Notes under the pieces: generated by a model
Told to the model about the DNA's origin: nothing
What the model saw: only the letters and a program-made list of their open reading frames with translations
Database searches by the model: none
Assembly: GCF_963678635.1 (NCBI RefSeq)
Contig: NC_087063.1
Span: 21,892,701-21,956,700, forward strand
Reading direction: 5' to 3'
Origin: Symsagittifera roscoffensis
Taxonomy: Eukaryota > Xenacoelomorpha > Acoela > Convolutidae
Length of the DNA: 64,000 nt
Translations under genes and position numbers: made by a program
Part shown: positions 32,914 to 41,540 of the stretch, in pieces
How the letters are laid out: every line of letters starts with the position of its first letter
Position numbering within the stretch: the stretch's first letter is position 1

Positions 32914-34018
32914 AAAAAGTAATGGAAAAACCGCTGAAGTGTTTCGAAAGGTTATGGAATCCATTCAAGAGCTATTGGAAGCTAATAAATTGGAAAGGGC
33001 AAACATCGTGCTAAAGCAGTTGTTCAAAGTTGAATCCTTGACTTTAGACGTTGACGGATATGTTTTAATTCAAGGAAAACCAACACTCGTTAAAATTGAA
33101 TCTTTTTTGTACGATACACAGCAAAACACAAAAAAACTTGAGGGTGTTTTTTATCCACAAATTTTGAAAGAACTGAATCTTGATCCTAGCTTAGTGTCCA
33201 ACACTTATGCCAAACAGAGATTCTCCGCTCGCTTAAGAGCGAAGCAGCTAAGCCCTTCTCAACTTCTTCCTCCTTCGTCTCCGACGACAACCCGACAACT
33301 GAGGACTCGAAGAGATCAAAACCCTCCTCTTCGAAGACTCGATCGACAACTCTCAAACCCAGAACCAAGCAATCTGACAAAAGAAAAACCCAGAAAAAAG
33401 AATTTTTCCCCAACACCAACGACGACGATGACGACGATGATAAAAACTATGAAAGCAGTAAAGAATCGTTTGCGACGACGTCAACAAAAGAATGGAAATC
33501 CTACTATCAGTGAAGAAAAGAAACTCAAATTACTCTACACGAAAGGTCCAGCTGCATTTGGTAGCGTTAAAAATTTAACAAATGCTAGTCAACTCTCACC
33601 AAAAAAAGTTAGAAATTTTCTGAGATCTCAATCATCACATACAAAGTATGGATTGTTTCGTAAAACATATCCTCGGCTAAAAGTGATTGTTAACGATATC
33701 AACGAAATTTGGTCTCTTGACTTGGCTTATGTTGATAAATTGGCTAAATATAACCGAGGGGTACGATATTTATTAGTTGCTGTCAATTGTCTCTCTCGCT
33801 ACTTACGAGTGGAACCCCTGAAGACCAAATATGCTAAAGAAACAACCGAAGCTTTCAAAAAAATGATCAAAACAAAACAACCAAAAAAAGTTTGGGTTGA
33901 CAAAGGCACCGAGTTTAAAGGAGAGTTCGAAAAGTTATGCACTAAACGAGAAATCATCAAATACAATACTCACAGTGAAAAAAATCAGCGTTTGCCGAAA
34001 GAAACATTCGATTGCTGA
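32822..34018 (+). CDS. Structural-region protein C-terminal half fused to integrase core
   Basis: 398-residue open frame whose first ~30 codons overlap the previous frame. Residues ~40-140 (MESIQELLEANKLERANIVL, GYVLIQGKP, ILKELNLDPSLVSNTYAKQ) are the C-terminal half of the family started at 32560. A long basic Pro/Arg/Thr-rich linker follows (~140-215). From ~218 (EEKKLKLLYTKGPAAFGSV) begins a retroviral-type integrase: catalytic Asp in EIWSLDLAYVD, second Asp in VWVDKGTEF. The frame is lost at an A7 run (33978-33984) just before the catalytic Glu. Integrase inserts Polinton copies with 6-bp duplications. Confidence 0.8.
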   Translation: MMMVMMKQKKILNQTIHCSRQAQKEQKKNDEKSNGKTAEVFRKVMESIQELLEANKLERANIVLKQLFKVESLTLDVDGYVLIQGKPTLVKIESFLYDTQQNTKKLEGVFYPQILKELNLDPSLVSNTYAKQRFSARLRAKQLSPSQLLPPSSPTTTRQLRTRRDQNPPLRRLDRQLSNPEPSNLTKEKPRKKNFSPTPTTTMTTMIKTMKAVKNRLRRRQQKNGNPTISEEKKLKLLYTKGPAAFGSVKNLTNASQLSPKKVRNFLRSQSSHTKYGLFRKTYPRLKVIVNDINEIWSLDLAYVDKLAKYNRGVRYLLVAVNCLSRYLRVEPLKTKYAKETTEAFKKMIKTKQPKKVWVDKGTEFKGEFEKLCTKREIIKYNTHSEKNQRLPKETFDC

Positions 34019-34443
34019 AAAGTATTATCTACAAATACTTGGAGTTTGAATGGACTTACAGTTATATTGAAAAATTACAAAGTTTTGTTCAAACGATTAA
34101 CTCACGCGTTAATAGAGTAACAAAATTGGCTCCAAACAAGGTCACAAGAAAACATGTACCTGCTTTAGTTTCATTAATTGCAAACAGTTCATCGAAGTTG
34201 GTACAGAAACCAAAATTTTATGTTGGTGACTATGTGCGAATAGCGAAGACTGACTTGCCTTTTAGAAAAGGTTACAAGCAGATTTTTACAGACAAAGTTT
34301 TTGAAATAGTTGCCATTCCTACTGTAAACCCTCCAACATACAGTCTCATTGATGCGGAAAAGGAAGAAATCAGCGGAAAATTTTATGAAAAAGAACTTAG
34401 TTTAATTGGAAACAAAGCTGATTATAACGAAAATGGGCAGTGA
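34012..34443 (+). CDS. Integrase C-terminal part (after frame change)
   Basis: Continues the integrase in the next frame from the A7 run at 33978. The first residues still belong to the core (catalytic Glu lies just upstream of 34012 in this frame). Then come the helix with TYSYIEKLQSFVQTINSRVNR and a C-terminal SH3-like region (YVGDYVRIAK, YSLIDAEKEEISGKFYEKEL). An AAAAAAT slippery heptamer at the junction could also allow -1 ribosomal frameshifting. Confidence 0.75.
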   Translation: MLKSIIYKYLEFEWTYSYIEKLQSFVQTINSRVNRVTKLAPNKVTRKHVPALVSLIANSSSKLVQKPKFYVGDYVRIAKTDLPFRKGYKQIFTDKVFEIVAIPTVNPPTYSLIDAEKEEISGKFYEKELSLIGNKADYNENGQ

Positions 34444-35302
34444 TGAGTTTACTGTACATTTGATTTCAACAGCATCAATGGATTATTTCCCAGACAACAC
34501 TTTGGCCAGTTTTAGAAATTTTTGTAAAGAAGAAATAGCTTTAGACGGAGATTGGAGAGTTGCTCTCTCAGAAATAATTTTCCCCACAAAATTAAACAAT
34601 GTTACTGATGAGGAATTTACGTACTTCAGAGCATCCGAAGTAGTAGCCAGTAAATCCAACGCTGGCAATCGGAATACAATTTCCAGACCCTACTATGGCG
34701 AAAAAGTTTTTATCAAATCAGGAGAGTACACTTTTATAGAACAATTGATTAATGAGATAAAAACAAAACTCAAAGACAAAATTCATTTTGATGCGAGTCC
34801 TCAAGAAATCACGAATAGCATGGGCATTTGGATGAACGCAAATGAAGAAATCTCATTCCCAAGTCCCCAAATACCCAGTCTGTTAGGCTACAATGCAAAA
34901 CTTGATGAGAACGGTGAATATCACATTGGTTACAAAATGATACCCTCCTTCGATGCATCTTATGAGGGAAACGAACTGTACGAATCTCATTTCCCATATG
35001 ACTTATCAAGTGGGACAAGTCTAATTTTTGTCTATATTGACATTATTCAATACCAAACTGTTGGTGATGCAAAGGCCCCATTGTTACGCGTCATTGATTC
35101 AAATAGACGCATCAAAAACGGTAGTGCCTGCAGCATTGAACCTAATCATCGAAAAAACTTCACTAATTTAGACTACAAAAAATTATTCACTTCATCTGTA
35201 CAATCAATATCGGTACAGTTGCGCACAGAAACTGGAAGACTAGTGCCCTTTGCAGGAACTGGTAAAGTTGTGTTGACTCTAAAATTCAAGCGCTTTGATT
35301 GA
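34433..35302 (+). CDS. Polinton minor capsid (penton-like) candidate
   Basis: 289 residues; ATG 34433 overlaps the integrase stop. The N-terminus FTVHLISTASMDYFPDNT then WRVALSEIIFP fits the conserved LxSxxSxxxFPxNxxxxF...G-x-W-x-VAL-x-EI-x-x-P pattern of a protein found beside Polinton capsid genes. VVLTLKFKRF ends the protein, and the overall beta-rich pattern suits a jelly roll. Penton/minor capsid role follows from position and family, not from a detected structure. Confidence 0.6.
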   Translation: MGSDEFTVHLISTASMDYFPDNTLASFRNFCKEEIALDGDWRVALSEIIFPTKLNNVTDEEFTYFRASEVVASKSNAGNRNTISRPYYGEKVFIKSGEYTFIEQLINEIKTKLKDKIHFDASPQEITNSMGIWMNANEEISFPSPQIPSLLGYNAKLDENGEYHIGYKMIPSFDASYEGNELYESHFPYDLSSGTSLIFVYIDIIQYQTVGDAKAPLLRVIDSNRRIKNGSACSIEPNHRKNFTNLDYKKLFTSSVQSISVQLRTETGRLVPFAGTGKVVLTLKFKRFD

Positions 35303-35308
35303 AAACCA

Positions 35309-35731
35309 ATGGAACAATATTATGCAAAGCAAGCTTCACTTCCTCATTTCTCTGGACACTACCGACAACGCGGCAGTGGATTTGGCGCTTTGGCTGCTGG
35401 TATTGGTCGTGTTGCTATACCGTTTGCACGACGGGTTATTCTACCGGCTGCGAAAAAACTGGGCAGAGAACTTTTGATGAGTGCAGCGCCAGAACTAATT
35501 GATGTCGCTATGAAAAAGAAGTCTCCTAAACAAGCATTGAAAAACACTGTCACAAAAACTGCAAGAAAACAACTCGGTGGTGGTAGACGACGTCGTCGAA
35601 AGACACCAATGAATGGATTACGAAGAAGAAGGTCAGTAGGGGCTCGAAAAAGAAAAACAACCATTCGAAGAAAAACCAGACCAGTGAGAAGTCGAGCAGA
35701 TTTTTTCTCAAACATAAAAAATGATCGCTAA
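35309..35731 (+). CDS. Basic core/minor virion protein of Polinton
   Basis: 140 residues, six bases after the previous stop. GSGFGALAAGIGRVAIPFAR and LGRELLMSAAPELIDV (amphipathic, Gly-rich) are followed by KKKSPKQALKNTVTK and a strongly basic C-terminus (GGGRRRRRK, RRRRSVGARKRK). This is the layout of small core/pX-like proteins of Polintons and adenoviruses that contact DNA or membranes. It overlaps the capsid gene start (35721) by 11 bases. Confidence 0.65.
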   Translation: MEQYYAKQASLPHFSGHYRQRGSGFGALAAGIGRVAIPFARRVILPAAKKLGRELLMSAAPELIDVAMKKKSPKQALKNTVTKTARKQLGGGRRRRRKTPMNGLRRRRSVGARKRKTTIRRKTRPVRSRADFFSNIKNDR

Positions 35732-36569
35732 TTTGTTACCCAATGAAGCTACCCATAGCTCTCTGGATTTGTTTGAAAAACAACCTCTTTTGATTACTTT
35801 TGAAAACGCTTTTGATCAAAAAATTGGACCTGTCTATTCACCTAATGGACCAATGCTTGAATTTGAAATCACCGGTGACCGTAATAATTTTGTTGACCTG
35901 CAAAAAATTTATTTGGAAATACGATGCAAAGTAGCGCAATCAAGTGGAGCTGATCTGCGATACGACAACACTGATCCTACTGTGTCTGATTCACCGTTCC
36001 TCGTAAACAACTCCCTGTATTCCCTTTTCTCTGACTGTACCCTCTCTGCTAATGGACTCAAAATCTCAAATGCCAATAGTAATTTTGCGCATAAAAGCTT
36101 TATTGGAACAGAATTTTCTAACAGCAAAGGAGCCAAGGACTCATGGCTTAAGTGTCAGGGATATCGTTTTGAAAACAATCCCGCTGCAATAGATGCAGCT
36201 GATTTCACATCTCAACGAGAACTGGTCCGTGAATCGAGGGAAATTTGGTTCTATGGACCCGCTGGAGTTGATTTTTTCACATGTGACAAGCATTTGTTGA
36301 GCGGTGTTACCCTCAGACTTTCCTACAGACGTTCTCATGAAGACTTTCTCATTATATCGGAAGATGCTGCCAAGCATTACAAGCTGCAAATACTCGAAGC
36401 GAACCTATATGTTAGAAAAATGACTGTGACCGACCATGTGCTCTCTGCCATTGAATCAACTTTGCTCAAAACTCCTGCGAACTACCCATATCAAGAAGAA
36501 ATTACAAAAAACATTTCTTGCAACAGCTGGTCAGCGCAGCTGGCAACAGGAAGATATTTTTGCTCGTGA
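35721..36569 (+). CDS. Polinton major capsid protein, N-terminal part
   Basis: 282 codons open. It contains the first jelly roll: MLEFEITGDRNNFVDLQKIY (the I-x-F...YIDL-x-x-x-YL signature), then CTLSANGLKIS, REIWFYGPAGVDFF and LLSGVTLRLSYRR. The frame is lost after YPYQEEI at an A6 run (36506-36511); the family similarity continues in the next frame from there. Double-jelly-roll capsid proteins form the T-number shell. Confidence 0.8.
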   Translation: MIANLLPNEATHSSLDLFEKQPLLITFENAFDQKIGPVYSPNGPMLEFEITGDRNNFVDLQKIYLEIRCKVAQSSGADLRYDNTDPTVSDSPFLVNNSLYSLFSDCTLSANGLKISNANSNFAHKSFIGTEFSNSKGAKDSWLKCQGYRFENNPAAIDAADFTSQRELVRESREIWFYGPAGVDFFTCDKHLLSGVTLRLSYRRSHEDFLIISEDAAKHYKLQILEANLYVRKMTVTDHVLSAIESTLLKTPANYPYQEEITKNISCNSWSAQLATGRYFCS

Positions 36570-37029
36570 ACCGGTGAGACAAATTATCATAGCATTGAAC
36601 ACAAATAATGCATTTCTAGTAACAAACCGAACGAATCCTTTTCATTATCAAAAATTTGGACTGGAGCAAGTTACTTTGAGACGAAATGGTTTACCAATAG
36701 CAAGTACACCAATCAGTACACAAGATCATAAACGTCTCTTCTTCAACACACTATCAGCGCTGGGTTTGTTGCACTGCGGGCTGGGAATCACTCTGGATAA
36801 CTACCAACAGCACTTTATTATGTGTTTTGATCTCACTAGCACACAGCAGGCAGCTCATGACTTCTTGCATCCAGAACTTACTAACTGCTCAGTTTCACTC
36901 GATCTTCAATTCTCAAACGCTTTGACAGCAAACCTGGAAATTTTTGTTTGGGGTATACGCTCATCCAATGTATTTATTACCTCCGACCGCAAAGTTACAA
37001 AGAACGTCCTTCCCATTTCGACAGTCTGA
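36436..37029 (+). CDS. Polinton major capsid protein, C-terminal part (after frame change)
   Basis: The conserved part starts at about 36505: AGQRSWQQEDIFA, REPVRQIIIALNTNNAF, NPFHYQKFGLEQV, then FDLTSTQQ and a C-terminal strand region. Together with the preceding frame it gives a normal-size capsid protein (~430-440 residues), with the first ~24 codons of this open frame being out-of-frame overlap. The single-base offset lies in the A6 run at 36506-36511. Confidence 0.8.
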   Translation: MCSLPLNQLCSKLLRTTHIKKKLQKTFLATAGQRSWQQEDIFAREPVRQIIIALNTNNAFLVTNRTNPFHYQKFGLEQVTLRRNGLPIASTPISTQDHKRLFFNTLSALGLLHCGLGITLDNYQQHFIMCFDLTSTQQAAHDFLHPELTNCSVSLDLQFSNALTANLEIFVWGIRSSNVFITSDRKVTKNVLPISTV

Positions 37030-37478
37030 AAATTGATGAAATCCAGTTGGAGGACCTCATTCAGAATTGTAAACATCTGAAATATAAGTTTTTTGGAGTA
37101 TTTGCAGCCGACAATTTTCCACCTCACATCCCAAACAACATCTTTATTATTGTGAACACTTCAAAATCAGATTCTCCGGGGACACATTGGATTGTGATAT
37201 GCAACAGAAGAAATGTTTTATACTTCGCTGATCCTCTCGGTCTTCCTCTCTGGCAGTACACCAATCTGTATAAACGATTGAACGAGAATTTTCATCAAGT
37301 GACTGAATTGATGACAAACTTTCCCATGCAAGACTCAAACTCTACCATGTGCGGTTCTTTTTGTATTTATATTGCACATTTGATTTTTGATAAAAACTTT
37401 AATGGTGATGCTTCTGATTTTGTTTACATAACTGATCATGTTTTGAAACGTTTCCTAACTCACATGCTTACCCATTAA
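36948..37478 (+). CDS. Adenain-like cysteine protease of Polinton
   Basis: Open frame of 176 codons overlapping the end of the capsid gene. Catalytic set seen: His in GTHWIVICN, acidic residue in YFADPLGLP, Cys in STMCGSFCIYIAH with an upstream Gln. This is the adenovirus protease/Ulp1 arrangement. The enzyme would mature capsid proteins. No ATG precedes the conserved region in frame; a splice acceptor (TTTCGACAG, about 37023) or a lost start is possible. The C-terminus THMLTH is normal. Confidence 0.82.
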   Translation: MGYTLIQCIYYLRPQSYKERPSHFDSLKIDEIQLEDLIQNCKHLKYKFFGVFAADNFPPHIPNNIFIIVNTSKSDSPGTHWIVICNRRNVLYFADPLGLPLWQYTNLYKRLNENFHQVTELMTNFPMQDSNSTMCGSFCIYIAHLIFDKNFNGDASDFVYITDHVLKRFLTHMLTH

Positions 37479-38379
37479 CTAACCATTTAACATTGTTGAT
37501 ATATACATTTTACAATTCAATTTTGAACAATTCATTCTTTTAGTAATTGAAATTTTACCCAATTGTTAACTGAATAGCAGTAATTCGAGAAGTTAAGCTT
37601 TTTATCAAAGTGAGAAAAAAAGTGCAAAATCGATCTATGGGGGGATATCACCATACCAGCTACTGTTGCCTCCTTTCAGTACAATTTCCGGACGGGTTTC
37701 GAAACGCCGCCTTTCGGCTGAGAGTCGAGCGCCATGCGTTTTCCTCTACTCGGACCCCAAGAAATTTTGTTCCACTTCAATTTTATAGTAACAAGCTAGG
37801 TACATGTCTTAGAAATGGTTGCAGCAAAATTAATGGGCCTTTTTGGTTTTCATCAGTGTTCTCGTTTTTCAAGATCTTTAGCCACTTCAGCCTTTTAGCT
37901 CTTTCAACCTTTCTATAAAATCAAAGTTTTTGTCATAGATTTCCGACGTTTATTTTTCAGTCTCCTGTAGACACGGAAAATGGAAATGTCAAAATTTTCA
38001 AGCCAATTTCATCATTTTAGAATTTTCAGTGTTCCAATATTTTTCTTTGTTCTTACCTTCAATTGGCTGAACGAAATTTTTCATTCTTATTTTGGTCAAA
38101 TTGATTATTAATTTGCGCCTAAATAGAGGTGGCGGCCGCCGCACTTGACGAATTTTCCTTTCTTCGAGATTCAGCAATAAAACATGCATTTTTGAAGGAA
38201 ATCGTTCACCGCAGCCAACAGTTAAGCTACGCTGCCAAAATCTTTTGCTTTCCTATATACCATATAATTTGATCGCATATAATAGGTATATAACGTCATT
38301 TTACATGTAAGCAAACCACTACCCCCAAACTTTAGAAGGGAAAACATGCACCGACCAAAACTTAATTCCATTCCCGTTT
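37479..38379. other. Polinton 3' spacer
   Basis: 900 bp between the protease and the right inverted repeat. No gene recognised; one open frame (37610-37918) lacks any family signature. Confidence 0.5.
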
Positions 38380-38643
38380 CCACAACGTTCAGTGGGAATA
38401 CTGAATAATATACCGAAGTTTTACATGAGGACTATTAGGTATAAAATTATACATGGTGACAATTAGGATTGTTACATAGTGACCATTAGGTATAAAATTA
38501 TAGATGGTGACAATTAGGATTATTACATGGTGACCATTGCTGATCATTTAATACATGGTGACCATTATGATTTATACCTAATGGTCATCCATGTATGACA
38601 ACCCCCCCCCCCCCCGATCCTAACGCACTATATGCATACTACT
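38380..38643 (-). repeat. Polinton right terminal inverted repeat (264 bp)
   Basis: Inverted match to 20414-20626 with one additional ~51-bp unit (around 38440-38530) containing ACCATTAGGTATAAAATT and GGTGACAATTAGGAT words. It ends GCATACTACT at 38643. Confidence 0.9.
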
Positions 38644-38649
38644 TACCTC
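38644..38649. repeat. Polinton target-site duplication, right
   Basis: TACCTC directly after the right terminus, identical to 20408-20413. Confidence 0.9.
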
Positions 38650-40320
38650 ATAAAAAACCAATTATAATGAATTATTAGTTAGCTAATCTGCATGAAAATA
38701 CAGTAAATACCAAATTTAATTTAAGTTTAGGCTGTTATAACAAAATTACAGTTTCCTTTTGATGATCAGTTCCCTTTATTCATGCACTTTAGGTGACAGG
38801 TGGGTGTAGGTAAAATGCATCTTCAGGTGACAGGTGGGTATGTCCAATTGAAGAATCGTATGATGTCCAACCTCTCCTTGTTTGACTCGACAACTCAGGG
38901 CTAGTGCTCATATAAGTCACCAAAAAAACCAGTTTCAAGTATATCGAACAAACAAAATTCAGTTGCCGATCTAGGTTTTTTTGAGAAACCCTTTGCCATA
39001 GTGCTTCCAAAAAACGTGTTTCGGATTTTTTTGTAGGGAAGAAAGAATTTATTTATTATTATGATTACTTTCGGCCTCACTTAGTATGATTATTTTCGGC
39101 CTAAATGCCATCGGCTAAATAGATGCTACCCTGGAGAGACGTTGACTCAACCTTGTTATTACTAATGACAAAAAGTTTTTTATCGTGTTTCTGCATTATG
39201 AAGCATTTTTTTGAAGTTGCCTTATTTGAATGTTTTATTTTCGAAAAATTATTTTAAGAAATCGAGTTGAAAAAAAAAATGGAAAAAAAATGATACCAAC
39301 TAAAATTACATAGAACACATCAATTTGAAACAAAATGAAGCGATGACGTTTGTTAAAAAACAATAGACTATAATCAATTAAAATGGATTGTAATCGACTA
39401 AAATGGATTATAATTCAAAAAAATTTGAGAAATTTAATCAATTATAATGTTTTTTTTTGTTTCGAAAGATAGTAACATTATGATTCACGTTGAATCAATT
39501 ATAATCGATTCTTCTTGAAATTTATGAAGATGACAATAAAAATCCTTTATAATCTATTAATTTTTATTTTTTTTTGAGTACGGGTTCCGAACTAATTGAT
39601 TTAAAAAACCAGCAACTAATTTCAAATTGAGATGCAATCGGGTTGTATATCAAAACCTGTCAGTTTTGTGGTCGGACAAATATGTCGTAGGACGAAGTAT
39701 GTTAACTTCGGAAAACCGTAACGTTCAATTTTTATTTTGTTTGGAACTAACGTTATTGAGAATGTTTGGTCGGTATCGGACAAATTTGGACAATGCTTGG
39801 ATCTATTTAACAATTTCTCCCCCTTTCAAGTAGATTACTTGCAGCGAGGTTTGGTCAATCAGAATGCAGCAAAATTCGAATTTACAAACAACGCTCTAGT
39901 GCTAATTTACTGTTTTTATTTACAGGGGTGGAGATTTTATAGTAGATACACTAGGGGGGGGGGGACTGTTAAGGAGATCCCAATGCTTTCACCTAAATGA
40001 CTTAATTTAGATATCTTTTGATTTTCTCAGTCGAATGAGAAACAAGTTTGTTCTTGTTCTACCCAGATCGCACATCAATATTAAACAGGCTATCCACTGC
40101 GTTTGAAATAAAAATGCGCGCGACTGAACTCAACCCGAACTAAAAAATTTCGACCGTCTGAGAAAACAGGGGTACGTATTGACCCTGCCAAATAAATAAA
40201 ATTTATTTATTCAATCCTTGACCAATTTTAAATAATTTTGGCAAACATTTTAACAAATTTCAACAAATTATAAAACCAAGAACTCGGATAGAAGATAAAA
40301 AAAGTTTAGACTACTTCGTT
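38650..40320. other. Non-coding region right of the Polinton
   Basis: Begins with AATTATAAT sequence that continues the interrupted MITE. A second TAATCGATTA-type block at about 39360-39584 ends TGAGTACGGG, an inverted MITE end. No gene seen. Confidence 0.5.
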
Positions 40321-40329
40321 AACTTTGGA

Positions 40330-41540
40330 CATTGGATCTTGTAAGGGGCGCAATAATTGTATGAGATATTTCTATAATAGAAATTTGTTTTTGCTCGGAC
40401 CATTGAAAATGGTAGGAACTTTGTATTGGGGTGTGTTTAGTTTTTTTTGGTGTTTCAAGCAAAGTCAGTGACCACCAATAATTATTGGAACGAGTTTTTT
40501 CATAAATAAAATATCATATTAAAGCCCTTTTTGTCGTGATTCAAACGACATTAAAAAGTTTCAAATAAATCTCCCAGTGTAAAGAAAAACCAGATCAATA
40601 TTTTTGAGCTTTAGTCTAGTTTTGAGCAAGTAAAGCCAGCGAGTAGGTTTTTTAAAAGCTTACAATGCAAAATAAGCCAAAACTTTTTTTCATTTTAGTT
40701 CGCAAAATACTCCAGCTTACAAAATGCAATTGTCTTTGAGAATGCTTAAAAAACACAATTTGAAAAAAGTAGCTTTTTTAGTTTAATGGTAGGAACTTTC
40801 TGTGCTGCTAGCACAGCAACCGGATATTTTCGCTGAAAAGTTTTTTATTACTTTTTTTTCCTTAATGACTTACAGCACAAAATCAGAAGCATTTTGAGCA
40901 TTATATTTTCCGTATACGCATGACTTTTTAAAGTTGACTAGCATGAAAGAAAAAATGTATACGAAGCATTGGATTTTGGAATTTTGTATCGAGCGCAATA
41001 TTTGTATGAGCTAATTTTATAATAGAAACAAGAATAGCCGGTTACTGTGCAAGTAGCACAGAATGTATTGACCATAGTCTTACAAAAACACCCATATTTT
41101 TTCTAAAATAGTTTTGTTATTTTTGGCGTGGTGTGATAACAAGAACTGAAGGAAAATCTAAAGATTAATTCTTTTTGACAATGATAGTAGAATCGTTGCA
41201 AAAAAAAATTGGAAAAAAGGTTGAAAAGTTTTTATCTTGTTCGTTTTTCTAAAAATGTTTCACCAGTTTTCCAAAAGGCTATAAAAACACACACAAAAAC
41301 TAACGTTACTTAAGTAAAACTAATTGTTTACGTTTTAAATTGAGCAATTATAAGCTTTTAAGCCATTAAAATAAGCTTCTGTAAGCCTGCACGCTCGCTT
41401 TATTTGCTGAAAATAAAACGAGAAGCCAATAAATTCAAACCGGTTTCCCTCGACAATGGGACTTTGTTTTAAAAAAACTTCAAACGTCGCTTGAGTCACG
41501 GTTAATTTGATATATCACTCAACTCTCTCCACTGATTATT
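40330..41540. mobile_element. ~1.2 kb imperfect inverted-repeat element
   Basis: About 40500-40760 recurs inverted at about 41340-41520 (paired words such as TCAAACGACATTAAAAAG and CTTCAAACGTCGCTTGA, AAAAGCTTACAATGC and GCTTCTGTAAGC). Around 40800 and 41040 CTGTGCTGCTAGCACAGCAACCGG-type and CCGGTTACTGTGC-type words are also inverted. A related single copy lies at about 9390-9740. No transposase; probably a foldback/MITE. Confidence 0.45.

Larger units (their letters stand above)
20414..38643. mobile_element. Polinton/Maverick DNA transposon, full length
   Basis: 18,230 bp, bounded by inverted repeats that start AGTAGTATGC and end GCATACTACT (AG...CT termini, as known for Polintons) and by a perfect TACCTC duplication. 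It encodes the hallmark set: protein-primed DNA polymerase B, retroviral-type integrase, packaging ATPase remnant, adenain-like cysteine protease, double-jelly-roll major capsid protein, minor capsid candidate and core-like basic protein. Polymerase and one unknown gene run leftward; the rest run rightward from a divergent promoter region at 28.2-28.7 kb. Matching ends and intact TSD argue for a fairly recent insertion. Frame changes at three A-runs and an incomplete ATPase suggest it is no longer able to make virions, if the sequence is correct. Confidence 0.95.
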
